64,000 nucleotides of DNA, taken from contig OZ010788.1 of assembly GCA_963932465.1 (NCBI GenBank), positions 194,558,559-194,622,558 on the forward strand. The letters are read 5' to 3'. Positions 11,601 to 25,109 of the stretch are shown in pieces. This DNA is from Maratus speciosus. Its lineage: Eukaryota; Arthropoda; Arachnida; Araneae; Salticidae. The number at the start of each line of letters is the position of its first letter. Positions within the stretch are counted from its first letter, which is position 1. The notes under the pieces are model-generated. The model was not told the DNA's origin, did no database searches, and saw only the letters and a list, made by a program, of their open reading frames with translations. The position numbers and the translations under genes are program-made.

Positions 11601-12125
11601 GCATAAAAAGACGGATGTTGACATCAGAAATAATATAATGATAGTTTATTATCTAACACTCATCTGTTTCTTTCGGACTACAGTCTCATAAATATGATCT
11701 CTAATTAAGTAATTAATGGATGTAATTGCATCACAAGTTTTATCGATGTGAAAAAGATACACATATATTATCATGCGTATACATTCATACGTCATAAATG
11801 ATCAAAAATTAACCTTATTGTTAAAAGAATTTTGGATAGCTTCTATTATGAAAAGTAAAAAGCTCCCTATTACAATCATCCGAAGGAAAGCGATTCAGGA
11901 AAATTAATTTCGATATATTTTTCTCTAACCATGACACCCAGACCCCAAAACCACCCGCTGTTTAAATGTGAATATATATATATATATATGTGTGTGTGTA
12001 TGTGTATGTTTTTATCATGTCTCGTATTAATAAACCTATTTGGATGTGACTAAGCCTGTGTACAGGACTTACCAAGGTCTCGACTGAGTTCGCTGGTCAG
12101 CTACATCCACCACCTTGTTTCAAAA
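11601..12125. other. Intergenic with a small repeat fragment
   Basis: At 11937-12010 there is a short piece (ACCCCAAAACCACCC, then a TA/TG microsatellite) resembling the start of the 0.95 kb repeat. Nothing else is recognised. Confidence 0.4.
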
Positions 12126-12130
12126 CGGCG

Positions 12131-14391
12131 CACAGTGTAAGATTTTGCAAATCTAGCTGGAAAAAGTCCAAAAATCGACTTGCAGTAATTTCACTTTTAG
12201 ACATTTCAAATAATAACTAGCACATTGGGGGTGGGGACATAAAGTGATAACAGCCTAACTCCACAACAACACCATCAAACATTGGATCAAAAACCAGGTT
12301 TTCTTTTAATCTTTTTAGAATGGCGATTGCTGTAGATGTAATTGCCGTTGATACTTATGGCTAAAACCATACTTATTTTGTAAATTTTTTTTATGATTGT
12401 GTGGAATCTTTAAAACAATATGGATTCTTTGCATTTTATAGTTACGGTAGTTATTTAGAAGTGTTATTTTTAAAAAATGAATTTTAAAGTAAATATAAAA
12501 AATATTTGAAAATTTAATAGCTTATGATAATTTTTAAAAAGCTGCCAAAACTTTTGTACACACTGGTACATTGCAATATAAATTTTTTGTAATTGTGTAG
12601 GCAAATAGATATAAAATAAATCAATTTCAGCTGCAACTATTTGCAACTCTTCAATATAGGCATTTTTTTTTTCAGGCACGGAATAACAAGAATTTTCGAA
12701 AAGAGAATTGTATGAGATTTTGCAAAATGGTGTTACTTGACATGAATAATTCCCTGTGAATACTAAAAATATCCCGATAGACTATGTATTATACAAATAT
12801 AATCTTCAACATTACTCATCTGTTATGTTAGACCAGATTAAGCGGCTGATCCGTTCATTTATAATTGACAGTTATCGAAGATAGAGAAACTGCCATCGTT
12901 TAGAAAATGTTTTTTGGAGTGAAATAAGAGATAGTTAGATTCGAATATTACCAATAAATATATTTACAGGGCAGAAGTAATAATGACTACCTGAAAAACG
13001 TTGGACGACCAAAGAAAATCTTTTGTTTGAGTGGACCGAAATCAGAAGTAAAACGGTGAATTCGCTATTCCCGGAACACGGATTAGCACGTACCATGTGT
13101 TTAAAACTGAGACAGTATGGACAGAAGGATGCTGCGTTGAAGGAAATATCTGAAAGTTTTAAAAGATCAAAGACATTTTAGAAAATCGTCCAAAAAAGCC
13201 GGATGTTCGCCATATAAAAAAGGGCTGTGATGAAGAAAATCAAAATTTTATAATGGCTAAATGCATACCTGTCATCTACTTCTAACTCTATCTAGACCCA
13301 TAAAGTTTAAATTCATCGTGGAAACTGATCAGTCAATAACAGAAGAATTTGAAATTGCCAGAAATTAAAACTTTACAGCTCTTGCACAAATTACAGTATA
13401 ATTCAATGTTCAGATATATGACAAAGAGCACAAATTTGAAGAAACAGTGGTAGATAGCACAATGTGCAGCATTTTATCTTTAAATAAAGCAACTTAAAAA
13501 TGGAGTCTGTAATGGAAAATCTAAGGGAATGAATAACTTGAAAATTATTGGATGATATACGAGTAAAGCTCACAAGTTTTCTTCGGTCTTATCGGCACTA
13601 CACGCACAATTAAGATTTGCGGATTAACTTTTAAATGTTGGTTATAGATTTGATATAAAGCAGTGCCGAAAGTCTGAAGAAAAATGAAGTATCGAAGAAA
13701 GAAAAAATGTAATCGAAAGATTTAGATCTGAAAGAGAATTATTATTAGAAACTCCAAACACAAGGACGACGTAATAGTAATGAAGGAAATCGAAAAAGAA
13801 GACTTTTTAAGGATGCTGCTGTGGCAACTAGCATAACAAATGTTTAGCAAGCTCTTACTGAGCGATTTTATGTAATTTTGCATGGCATGCGGTTACGAAA
13901 TAAATATATCTGCCTTTAAGCATTACTAATCATGATATTAAAACCTCAATAAAGTTATAGAGAGACTGATATTCACCGTGAAGTTTTAACATTTACACGG
14001 TCACCGAATATACAAATTTTGAAAGAACAACAAACAACGAAAAATGACAGTGATTCACTTTATGGCAGTATGTAATAAATTAATTACTACTTTTTAGTAC
14101 AAGAAATCTCTTCTTGTGAACATAAATATGTACTATACATTTTTAAAAATCTGCACTGAATACAATAACACTACGTAAATGCAAACGTATGAAAATGAGT
14201 AAACACCTTTTTATTATGATTATGATGATGGAATAACAATGACGTAAATTGTACAATGTAATGGGTAAAAACATATTTTTTCATAATACAAAATCATTTT
14301 ATCTCTAGTAGGATCAATTTTATTACCTTAATATCGATAATTTTCATAAACTGAATTTTGACCCGCTAGATCCGCAAAATCTTACACTGTG
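12131..14391 (+). mobile_element. Decayed 2.26 kb DNA transposon with ORF relics
   Basis: Inverted ends CACAGTGTAAGATTTTGC face each other; a CGGCG on both outer sides may be a 5-bp target duplication. The + strand between 12980 and 13910 contains broken coding pieces: VGRPKKIFCL..PKSEVKR near 13005, and near 13775 NSNEGNRKRRLFKDAAVATS followed after a stop by ALTERFYVILHGMR. These match, from memory, the N-terminal and middle parts of the same transposon ORF family as the C-terminal relic at 6582 (usual forms GRPKKSFE..., GNTARRFF..., RFxxILxT). Many stops and frame changes mean it is inactive. Confidence 0.6.
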
Positions 14392-14399
14392 CGGCGGTC

Positions 14400-15640
14400 A
14401 CTTACAGATTTCGAATTTTAAAAAGTGTACAAAAAATTAGAAATCTAAAAAAAAAATCTCTTAAGTGTTCGACCTTGATACAAGGATTCCGAGGCATTTT
14501 TGTTTGTTTGTTTGTTTCACTTCTACCTTAAAAATGACATAAATATAGCAATTGGAAATTATAGGATGGTTGCCATTTTGAAACAAGATAATGGATTAAA
14601 AAATAAGGGATTCTTCGATATACGAGTTTAATTTGTAAGCTTTATTGTACGTGGTTTCTGGTAAATTTTCTTTATTTGTTGTAATCATTGTTCCAGCTCT
14701 CATACACTAAAACTTTACAGTCATATCCGCCAGCGTCAAATTCTGGCTAAGCTTGGTTGTACTTGGCGACAAAAATAGGCCCCATAAATGAAGCCAGATT
14801 GGTGGTAGCTAACTAATATTTTGAAATTTCCATCCAAAATCAATGTTGACTGATACTGGGACTCTTTCGTAATCAGGTGCCATGCTTTTTAGCTTTATGT
14901 GTTTGGGTAAAATCAACCGAATTCTTAAAAACATAGAATAGGTACTCCCGGTACAGGCAGGAAGGACTTTTTTTAACCTTTAAAGTTAGTTATGTAACTA
15001 TGTATGCAAAAGCATATATATAATTTAATTGTATGAATGTCTGCAATTACATTATTTACAAGCAAAGTTTTTAATGAAACTTCCAAAAAATGTTCTTAAT
15101 CCAAAATATCATTAAATTCATTTTTATATAATTATAATGAATCGAAATTATACAGCAATAATTTTTTTATTATATAGTGTTTTAAATAAAAATACACAAC
15201 TTTATTAATCCGGTATTTATTTAGACTGCATAATTTGAGTCTTGGATGCAAACAATTTTCCCTGTCAATAAACTATAGCTTCATATTTCGATTTTCGGCT
15301 AAAATGGCGTGAAAAATTATATCGCGATCACGTTTCCTGCTTAATCGGATTATATATCACTTTCGATGTGCGTGAATTGCCGCTGGCAATATTGTTGAAC
15401 TAGTCCATTTTATAGTTATTCGAATAAACTACGATGAAAATAGAAAGAGAAATCAAAGAAAAACAGAGAAAACGTAAATAGCTAACAATTTCGGGATTAC
15501 ATTAGACATATATTGTTTACAAGATGTCGTTTACATAAATTTCTTCACTGTTGGCACTGAAAGAGAAAATAGCTTTTGAAGATTGTTTCAAAGACAAATT
15601 GGTAAATTTGCTTTATACTTATTTTTATTCAAATTGCGTG
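14400..15640. other. Intergenic, no feature seen
   Basis: AT-rich. At about 14575 a TGCCATTTTGAAACAAG mirrors a sequence just left of 12131, so the transposon above may have a wider outer inverted repeat. Nothing else supported. Confidence 0.4.
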
Positions 15641-15649
15641 ATTGCTAAT

Positions 15650-17066
15650 TAGAGGTCTGCACGGGCCCGGGCTTGGCCCGAGGCCCGTACCCGGCCTGGC
15701 CCGCGGGCCGGGCCGGGCCGGCGGAATGGAGGAGAATTTTCAAACGGGCCGGCCCGGAAGAATTAGGACAATTTTTTCAACGGGCCGGGCCGACAGCCGA
15801 AATAGCGGGCCGGCCCGGGCCGATAAAAAATATTAATCGGGCCTATCGGCCCGATATAAGAATTTGAGAGTAGCAGATAAAATACGAGGCCATTTCCAAT
15901 GAATATGACTTTTTCGAGAAGTATAAATGTGCGTTACGAGCCGATGCGATTTTAACAACATCAATACAGAAATGTAACATGTCCATCGTAGAGATCGGCA
16001 TCGTACAGTTACATGATGTCTGATCCCGGGTTTAATTTTCGGCAGACTTGTGCCGGGACGGAACTGGTATTAATCGTTCTCAGGATGTGTAGGACAGGCA
16101 TTATGTTTTGTAAAATTATTAATAGCGATAATGAACTTCTGTTAACAGTATCTTTGGAAATGTACCTTAAGGTGGTTCTCATATTTACTGCTCAACAATG
16201 CGAAACTCTCAGACACATTTTCTGACTCATTTTTAACTATAAATGCATAAAATTGACAGGCCTGAGTATTGAAGGCATTTGGGATCGAATAGCGGTTCCA
16301 TTTTTCATAAATTACGTACAGAGATAACAGAGACTCTTGTCACGTGACTGTACGTTTTTCTCTTTTCCTGTGCTATCGCTTCCGGAAATTCGATTCAAAA
16401 CGCTAACTTTACCAGTATTTTCTGAAAGATATATTACTTTTATCTAAGAAAAAAACGGCATTTACGTGGTTTCTAAATAAGAATACCTGCAAATTTCATG
16501 AGTTTCCGAAAAGAAATGAATTCATAAATGTATCAAAATGTAGCTCTTTTGGATTTCAGAAAAGCCTTAAAAATGACAGAAATATTTTCACAAATCTACC
16601 TTTTATTATAAGCTTCAAAAGTTATCATGTTTTTTAACCCTTTATTCTAAACTACATTAATCTTTTAATGAACCCTTATTTAAATTTTGAAACGTCTGTA
16701 GAGACGTTGACTGAAACACTGTAAGTAATCGTTAATGTTTACTATTGTGTGTTTTCTATTTTGCGAACACATGGTAATTTAAAATATACTGTAAAATGTT
16801 CAAATAAATATGCATGTAGTATTCATTAAAAGAATCTTGATTGTATGTCGAGAAAAAACGGAATTTTTTGTAGAAAGTTAGTCGGGCCGGGCCGGGCCTG
16901 TTTTCACTGATTTTTGTACGGGCCGGGCCGAGAACGGTAAAAATGTAAACGGGCTGGGCCGGGCTCGGGCCGAACTTTCAATTTTTACACCGGGCCGGGC
17001 CAAAATAGCTTTCCTTCGGGCCGGGCCGGGCCCGGGCCTGGAAATTCCGGCCCGTGCAGACCTCTA
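15650..17066. mobile_element. hAT-like element with GGCC-rich ends
   Basis: The ends are TAGAGGTCTGCACGGGCC and its mirror. A perfect 8-bp target duplication TTGCTAAT flanks them (15642-15649 and 17067-17074), the hallmark of hAT elements. About 180 bp at each end consist of repeated GGGCCGGGCC words, an extreme GC island in AT-rich DNA. The central kilobase is AT-rich without a transposase; Gly/Arg/Pro-rich frames in the ends are by-products of the GGCC repeats. A non-autonomous element. Confidence 0.88.
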
Positions 17067-17074
17067 TTGCTAAT

Positions 17075-17730
17075 ACTATTTTGAAATAATAGTATTCGTA
17101 TTCACCTTATTTAATCTATCATTAAATAACGTGAAGAAATCTCTATAATAAAACTAGTACCAAATAAGCAATCTGAAGTTTTTTACACGTCCAATTGGCA
17201 ACGCTGCTTTGCAGGCAATCCTGCCATTTGGATAATATGGGTTAAGTACATCCTTTTCGAAGACAGCGTTATATGTGTTGACAACATTGTTTGCCAGTAT
17301 ACCTATATCGAATGATAAAATTTGTATTTGTACACCAGGGGCTTTGGCAAAAATTGCGGACCTTCTTACCTCTACATGCTTATACTATATATGAAATAGG
17401 CATCTGACGAAGCCCCCAGTAGTTGAAGGCCCCATACAATTTTACCCTTTCACTCCTTCCTACATCCAACATACAACAAAAATTTTATTGAAATATAAAT
17501 TTCAGAATGTGAATGATTATTGAATGAATGAATGAGTGCATATACTAAAAATTTATATTTAATTTTTTTTTTTTTTTTACTTAAATTTAGTTGCCGTATT
17601 TCTTTCCAAATGGCACTATTTTAAAAATATAAAAATGTATTGAATCTGTCAAATCTATTTTTAACTTGAGTACGGGTTCATATAGTATAAGATAAAAAAA
17701 ATCGCTCTTTCAATAATAATTGACGGTAAA
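17075..17730. other. Intergenic, no feature seen
   Basis: Contains the short CCCCCAGTAGTTGAAGG motif noted under 10290-11600. Otherwise nothing recognised. Confidence 0.4.
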
Positions 17731-19518
17731 GTGTAATTCTTTTGTGATGTCCTGCAAAGGAACTATAAATGTTACACCAAATAATTTCAATGGAGAACAT
17801 ATCGCAATATGTCTTACTAACGTATGTATAAATTTCAGAACATAATGGCACTAAAATTCAGTTTAAATAATTATCGCCCATACACGGTTTTGACATCGAA
17901 TATTTTGTACGGCTCTGTAAAATAGCTATAAATGCTATACACACACCCTCTTCAAGAAAACACATGATGTAGGTAACTCTAACAACATACTAAAATTACA
18001 TTACTGTCAGCGTTCTACAAATTCCACATTTAAGCATTAAAAAAAAGGTTTAATAAATTGATTTCGTAAATTCGTTTCGTAAAATCATTACACAAATTCG
18101 TTTCATAAAATCGTTACGTTAGGATTTTATATATTTATGGTAGATACATATAATTTCCACCATTTTTGTCAAATTATTAAATATCAAAATGTACCTTTGA
18201 AAACAATTTAAGTGAAATCCTCTAGCTGTGTTTTGTTTTTCAACCAAGTTTAATGAGACATGTAAACACGTGCTTTGATCACTCACTCCACTTTTTCCAG
18301 CCCAGTTCGAATTTCGAGCGAGCCATCAACCATGGTACAAATGTCTCCAGAAATGATCCCACGAGTTAGAAAGTGAACGATCAGAAACGGTTGTTAAATT
18401 GTTTCTCAGTTATTGTCTCGGCAGATTTTATCGGAAGAAAAGATGTTATCGGTGAAAATAATTTTATTTTATGTTTTGTTGTTGTGAAAAGAAAAAAAAC
18501 CTCTCAAACATTTTATCTCCTTTTTTCTCACACGATAAATAAAATTGATATATCTAACATTTTGAAAAATTACTCACTGAATATGAAGTATGATGGTTAG
18601 GAGGGCGAAAACACCCATTCGCTAATAATTCAAATTTTTGCTTTTATTGTCTTTTTTTTAAACTGAATACTATTAATAAAATTGTATTTTAATTTTTTAA
18701 AGTCATTTATTTTTTTCTGTTAATATTTAAAATACATATTTATATTCAATATTATTGCTCCTAAAATTGTAATTACAGAAACCTCTATATTACAAAGTAT
18801 ATATAGCTTAATATCCGAAATATTTTATGTGTCCCTGTAAATAAACGATAAATGCAATACACAACATATTCTACTGTTAAGTATCTTGTATTAAACGTCG
18901 GTAATGTATATTATTTCATTATGTTTGAAATAGATCGCTGCGAACAGTTTTCCCCGTAAACGATTAACGGAACCGTTTTTTATAAGGTTACTTTGGGACC
19001 CTGGAAATGAATGAAAAATGCTTTGCATTCTATATTCTACAGAAAGCAGGTATTCGTGCACCTCAGAAATATCAATTTCATTATGTTTGTAACTGAATAA
19101 CATCATTAAAATACGCCGAAAACGATTCTTCTTCGTAGACCATAATATAACGGAATACTTTTGAGATCCCCTGTACGTGTATTGTAAGTGCTACATTCTA
19201 TAGTAACTATGTGCTAGTGCACCTTAATAAGTTATATAAACTTTATTAAGTTTAAAATATTGCAACATTATTAAAATACACCGCAAATGATTTTCTCCGT
19301 AAACCATAATGTAACAGAATACTTTTGAGAGCCCGTGTAAGTGAACTATAAATTGCACACACTTCATTTTCAATACCATATATCCCATGGTGAAACTCAA
19401 TGGCGTATAGGAATTACATGGCAATCCGAGTACGTTTACGTAAGTTAGAATACGGATAGACAGACGGACAAAACCCAAATCATAAACACTTTTCAACTAT
19501 GTTGGAAAGTGTTAAAAA
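17730..19518 (-). repeat. Minisatellite-bearing repeat, copy 1 (reverse)
   Basis: The right edge carries the mirror of ACTTTCCAACA..GTTGAAAA plus a GTCCGTCTGTC segment, as at 49128 and 53147. Inside are repeated units of about 150-180 bp, each with a word like GGAATACTTTTGAGA.CCC.TGTA..TG; clear units are near 19150 and 19315, weaker ones near 17745, 17910, 18825 and 18970. Sequence at 18000-18780 looks unrelated and may be an insertion. The left end is not defined. A possible long frame across the units is not shared between units. Confidence 0.55.
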
Positions 19519-19519
19519 T

Positions 19520-20183
19520 GGTGGTTTTGATAGAAAGAAAGAAGAATTTTTTTTCTTCTTTTACATATCTGCTATGAATAAAATATTAAAAGATTCACTC
19601 GCCTCAAAAATTCAACATTTTTGTGCATCGTTCCATTCTTTGTTTCCTTGATAGTTTTTTATAAATTTAAAGGCATTGCTAATAATTATTTGTGTTACCA
19701 ATTTTCAAAATTCAAATGCGGCCATGATAGTACAAAGATTCCTGGTGCAGAAGATTCAATTGTCTTTCACTCTGTTATGTATAAGCGAATATGGACATCT
19801 ACATTTATGGAAATGGTTAAAATTTAAAATATTTTTCTATTTACTAACACTTTTTAATGTGATCCCATATTAATTCATTTTATCAGTTTTATTATGTATA
19901 TCAAACTTTTGCCAGTGTTTTATTAAGAAATGCTATCAAAGAAAAAAAGGAACTACTATTAATTATACTAACGTAATTTAGTAATGACCAATAACTTTTA
20001 TTTCTTTAAAATAAATACTTTAATAACTTAATTATATTTGTATATTTTACCAACGTTCAACACGTTTCAAATATTTTAATGTAGATGTAGGAAATCTTAT
20101 TATTGCATTTTAATGGATATTTTACTTTACTATATTTTTTAAAACATCGGCTAAGTAATTTTGAATATCAAAATTTTATTTCC
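19520..20183. other. Intergenic, no feature seen
   Basis: AT-rich; two overlapping frames of about 65 codons at 19621-19873 have no recognisable content. Confidence 0.4.
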
Positions 20184-20187
20184 TTAA

Positions 20188-22250
20188 GGCTCCTGTCCCT
20201 GCCGGCGAAGACACTCACGAGCTAATGCTAATCCTATGGGGGGGGGGGGGGATTTTTCTAATATCTCGTTTGCATTTTGACTTTTTTTTTTTTTTTTTTT
20301 TTTTTGATAGCTGAGATTCGTCTCTACATCGCACCTTTTTTACTTTTTCGATTTTGGTCGCAGATATTTTTTATAAAGTTACTTTCACTTTCAAAACCGG
20401 TTCTGAAAATGAAAGTGTCATTCTAAAGAACTAGAATATAGCCCGTCAGAATGACGTGTTTGCATTTTCAAAAAAATTATATAGCATTGCATTATAAAAA
20501 GAATTGTGAAGTAATAAATTTTGTCTTGTCTGACTTATAGGGTCAGGTGGGGTAAAGTAAAAACAGCCCATTTTTCATTGAAATTTAATTGGCAAGAAAA
20601 TTATTAATTGAATTGGTAAAATACTGATATAAAGTATGCAAATGAACTTCACTCACAAAATTTGAAGAAATATTTCACAAAAACATTCAAATTAGTATTA
20701 ATAATGCTATTTTAAAACATATTGTCAATTAACTATTTTATCTGATGGTATGGGGTAAAATAAAAGACAATTCCAACAGAAAGTTTATTTGTTTTTATTA
20801 ATTGCCAAAATATTAATTATATAACTCAAATTTTAAAAAGTTGAACAGAGAAAATCCCGATTTTTTTTAAACATGCATAAAAGAAACCTGTAATAAATTT
20901 TGCATTGATATATATACACATATATATATGTAATACACGGCATTACATATTTCTGATATTCTAATTTCATTTTATAAGAAATATTCATTTTTCCCCCAAT
21001 GTCTTCAGAATTCAAAAAACATTTTAAAAAGATAATTTCTTTTTTTAAACTACCGATAGATGGCGCAACAGAGCATATAAACGTTTGTTTTAATATTTTA
21101 AAAGTTCAAGACGAATGAATCAATTGTTTGCTTACTTTCATATAGGGATAGATAGAAAGCTACCAATCTAATTTTAACTGAAGTTATCGCAGTAGAATAT
21201 TAGATAATTGAATGTAATCTCTTAAATGTTAATTTATTTTGAATAATCAGTCTAAAAATGTAACTTTTGCGAATAGTGGAAAAGAAAGCACGTTTTACTC
21301 AACGTTTTAAGATTGAAAATCAAATCAACATTCACTCGTGATGCCACATGTACAACACAAATTCCAAATCCAGAAGCAATTGAATGACTCTTTGAACGAA
21401 TCATTAAAAAATACGGTCGACATCCGATTTTGCTCTTAAAATATTTGTAAAACCATAATAAAACCTTTAAATAATTTGAAATACGTTTGTTTTTAGAAAG
21501 GAAACGTTAATCCGGTACAAAATAATTCACGGGAATGAATCACAGAATATAGCTATATTCACTGAACACCATGAAGCGTTCTCATTGGTCATAAAATAGA
21601 TAGCCTTGAAAAACAGAGGTAATTTTTCGCGATATTTTTAACCGTGTATACTGAATTCAAACTGTAAATAAATGTAAACAAAAGTGAAAATCGTATTTCA
21701 AAATATTAATATGCTTTTGCAAAATATTTTAAGAGCATTTAATGAATAGCTGAAAGAGTCATTCATTTGTTTTAGGATTTGTAATTTGTGCTTATGAATG
21801 GCAACGGTAATCGCTTGTATACATCGGAACCCTGTTGTTGGTATCTGTTTATTTTTAAATTAGACCTTAAGGCGTTATAATTGTATACTTTTTGAAGGTT
21901 TGAGAAAAATTGAAGAAGAATATGTTACACAACGAATAGATAGACAGATTAAATAAGGCAGTCGTCAAATACGGCATCGGAATGCTTAAGCCTAACGTGG
22001 CCGCGTTTGGATTATCAGGAAACGGATGAGTTCAACCCCGGAAGCGTTATACACTTAGTGTCATTCTATGTATAATATCTGCAACCAAAATCGAAAAAGT
22101 AAAAAAGGTGCGATGTAGAGACGGATCTCGGCTACCCAATGCAAAAAAAATTATTTAAAAATGTCGAAATGCAAACGAAATATTAGAAAAATCCCTCTCC
22201 ATAGGATTAGCATTAGCTCGTGAGTGCCTTCGCCGGCAGGGACAGGAGCC
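20188..22250. mobile_element. TTAA element, family 1 long copy (2.06 kb)
   Basis: Bounded by TTAA on both sides (20184-20187, 22251-22254). Ends GGCTCCTGTCCCTGCCGGCG and its mirror, and the inverted arms continue for about 190 bp (CTAATGCTAATCCTATGG, TCGTCTCTACATCGCACC, CCGGTTCTGAAAA). The interior (about 20440-22070) is unique in the window and shows no long frame. A short relative with the same ends lies at 52085-52504. TTAA duplication points to a piggyBac-like mechanism, which is inference; no transposase was seen. Confidence 0.8.
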
Positions 22251-22718
22251 TTAACAATATTCGATTTACGATAAAAATAATAAAATAACGGATAATAAAT
22301 GAATAAATAAAGGTAGAAACGAAAATCAAAGAAACAGAAATAAAATAGATCTATCAAATGCAAGGATTATAAAAAGATGCATCCTGAACTTCAGGTTATA
22401 AGTAGAAAATCTATTTATGAGTTTCCTAATTTCCAACTCTGGGATTTGAAGATTTGTATAAATGAAATTCCGTAATTTGCAAACAAGACTTTTTCACATG
22501 AAGACCTAAATGTTGTAATTGTAACTTTTTTTAAAGGGTAATTTTAGTTTATGTTTCTGAATAAATGCGTTATTCTCTTTTAATATTATTGCAAAAAAGA
22601 AAAAGATATATTTATTTATTTTTTATTTTACAAAGTTCATAGTAAATTACAGTTAATCAACTAAATTATTGAATTTTTAAAATATGATGATAGAAAAAAA
22701 ATTCTATTGTTTGTTTCC
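22251..22718. other. Spacer between two TTAA elements
   Basis: About 470 bp of AT-rich sequence between neighbouring TTAA-flanked elements; no feature seen. Confidence 0.4.
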
Positions 22719-22722
22719 TTAA

Positions 22723-24556
22723 GGGGACAGTACACTTTTAACGGTCATAAAACATGCGAAATTTGTCACGAATTTAGTAATTTTTTTAAAAAAAGATAAC
22801 CACTCTAGAAGCACAAACTTTTTAGAGTATATTTAGGTGATATTGAACTACGTTTAAAATTTTTTTATTTGGATATATTATAATTTTAAAAAGTTCAAGA
22901 GGTCAATTTCAAAGTGCTATTTAAAATTTTTACAGTGGATAATATTTCACTGCGCGCACGATATCTCATGCTAATTTCATTGTATCTGCATAAGTTTATC
23001 TTAAATTAAAGATAACACTCAGGTCTATAATTTGAACTAGGATATTTGTAATCGGTTTATTAGATAAAGAGTAATTAACGTTTAATTAGAAAAATTAGAA
23101 AAACTATGAATTTTTACATGCATTCAATCGCATATTTTTTTTTCATACTGAACACAGCTTTATAATGCTAGTTCATTTTCATGATAATATAAATATTTAT
23201 GTAGGGCAAAAATTTTAAAGCTCTATTTCAAATAGTTTTGGAGATATGCGCGCAAGAGTAAAAAATGCCATTTCGAGAAAAAGCCATTTAAAGATTAAAT
23301 TGTATTTTTTAAATATAAAATGTATAATAAAGGAAACAAAACTACTAATTATATATCGTATTCTGTATTAAAAATAAAATTAGAGGCTAGTTTAAAATGA
23401 TAAATATAAAATTATTTGTAAAATGTTGCAGAATATAGGTACATGCTTAAAAATTAAATAGATATAATATGTAAAAATGTAGCATTTACTATTACAAAAA
23501 ATTAATTTTAAACATATAACTTAAAATTTTGTTTAGCTTTGATTGTAAAGTGAATTAAATGTACATGATTTATAAAACTAATTTATTTAATGTAAAATAT
23601 TGGCCATTTTATAGGGATTCTCGTATTTCGATGTCTGATTCACATACTTTTCTGCACAAAAATCCGGATAGTTTATTAAAAAATATATATTAATGTCAAT
23701 AAATCCGTATTCTAAACTGTCAATTGAAACTAAAATCACTATCAAATTGACTACTTTTTAATTTTCTATAAGATGAGTTAGCACCTTACACTGTTAAAAA
23801 TTTGCAGCATTCTGGGAGGTCATTTGACCGTTTTTTCCGAAAACGGTTACACAACCGTAATTTTAACACTATTCTGACCATATTATTGGCTATTTTATGG
23901 TCAGAATATAGTTAAATTATGGTTATGAAACCGTTTTTTCAAAAAACGGTCGAATGACCTGCCAGAATGCTGCAAAAATTTTAAAAGTGTAGAATACATT
24001 TATAGCATCGTATTTTTTATAGCGATTACCATTAAACTGACTCCTTCTTCGATGCTGTTCTGTAGCACATTTTGAATATTTTTTCATTAAAAAGCTAATA
24101 AATACTAATAAGTAGAATACTATTACAAAATCAGGAAAGTATTGCTCTAGGAAAAAAAACTTTTGTTTGAAATTTAAACAATAGCAAATAAAGCTGTGAA
24201 AAACCATGAAAGTAAACAAATTTGGTGAAAGTGAAAATTGAAGTTAATATTTTAAAGCTTTCTTATTATCGTTTAAGGTATTTAACCAATAAGAATTGCC
24301 AAATTTTATCATATTTCCAAAGTTACGATAATATGAAAGCGCGAAAACAAAATGTAAACAAGCCGCCATGACAGTTGTCGCAGGGCTGTTAATTCGGAAA
24401 TGAAGGGGTAATGTCTACATTTTCCCTTATATCTCAGTAAATAATTATCACATAGTCAAAAGATTGGTATCAACTTATTCAGAATACAATAACCTTAACG
24501 ATGGAAAAATAAAAAAAAAAATCGATTTTTGAAAATTTTAAAAGTGTACTGTCCCC
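22723..24556. mobile_element. TTAA element, family 2 (1.83 kb)
   Basis: Flanked by TTAA (22719-22722, 24557-24560). The inverted ends are GGGGACAGTACACTTTTAA on the left and an exact mirror on the right. The interior is very AT-rich with no transposase frame. A 201-bp MITE (23789-23989) has inserted into it. Confidence 0.8.
23789..23989. mobile_element. 201-bp palindromic MITE nested in TTAA element
   Basis: Nearly the whole element folds on itself: TTTGCAGCATTCTGG and GGTCATTTGACCGTTTTTT on the left, mirrored by AAAAAACGGTCGAATGACC and CCAGAATGCTGCAAA on the right. TA flanks (23787-23788, 23990-23991) suggest a Tc1/mariner-type target duplication. Confidence 0.78.
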
Positions 24557-24560
24557 TTAA

Positions 24561-25100
24561 CAAAATCAAAGTTTAATTTCAAAAATGTTCGTTCTGATTA
24601 AATAGTCATATAACTCAGTCAAGTGGTAATTCTGCATGAAAGATTTTTACTTTCTTTTATATTATATTTTTCGATGTACTTGACACGAATTTACACTTTA
24701 CGACATTGTAACTTGCGTGCTTATAACGTTATATGTGAAAAACTATCGAAAAAGCGTTTTTTTCTTTGTTCTTCCCTTATATATTCTAAACGATTAAAGT
24801 TTTTAGTAAAAAATATTACACCAAATTAAACTAGAAACAGGGTACCGCCAACCGCTACAACTTTGCCGCTTTTTGAAAAATATTTTGTTTGGCACTCTTG
24901 GAAGTTCCAGATCCAATTAAAAAAGCTAGTGTTTTCATTTCACAAAGAAGAGATTGTATAACACTATTCCCGCGCGTTTTGTTTGTTGTCTTATCAGTTT
25001 TTTATGGCCGTTATTAGTGAAGATATTTTGTAACTGCGAAACAGTCAATTTTGAACATCTAAAAAGTGTTCCATTTCACCTTTTAAATCCGAAAGTAAGG
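24561..25100. other. Intergenic, no feature seen
   Basis: AT-rich with no recognised gene or repeat. Confidence 0.4.
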
Positions 25101-25109
25101 CAAACTAAG

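Noticed and set aside
15642..15867. Two overlapping Gly/Arg/Pro-rich open frames
   Set aside because: They are read-through of the GGGCCGGGCC repeats at the left end of the hAT-like element.
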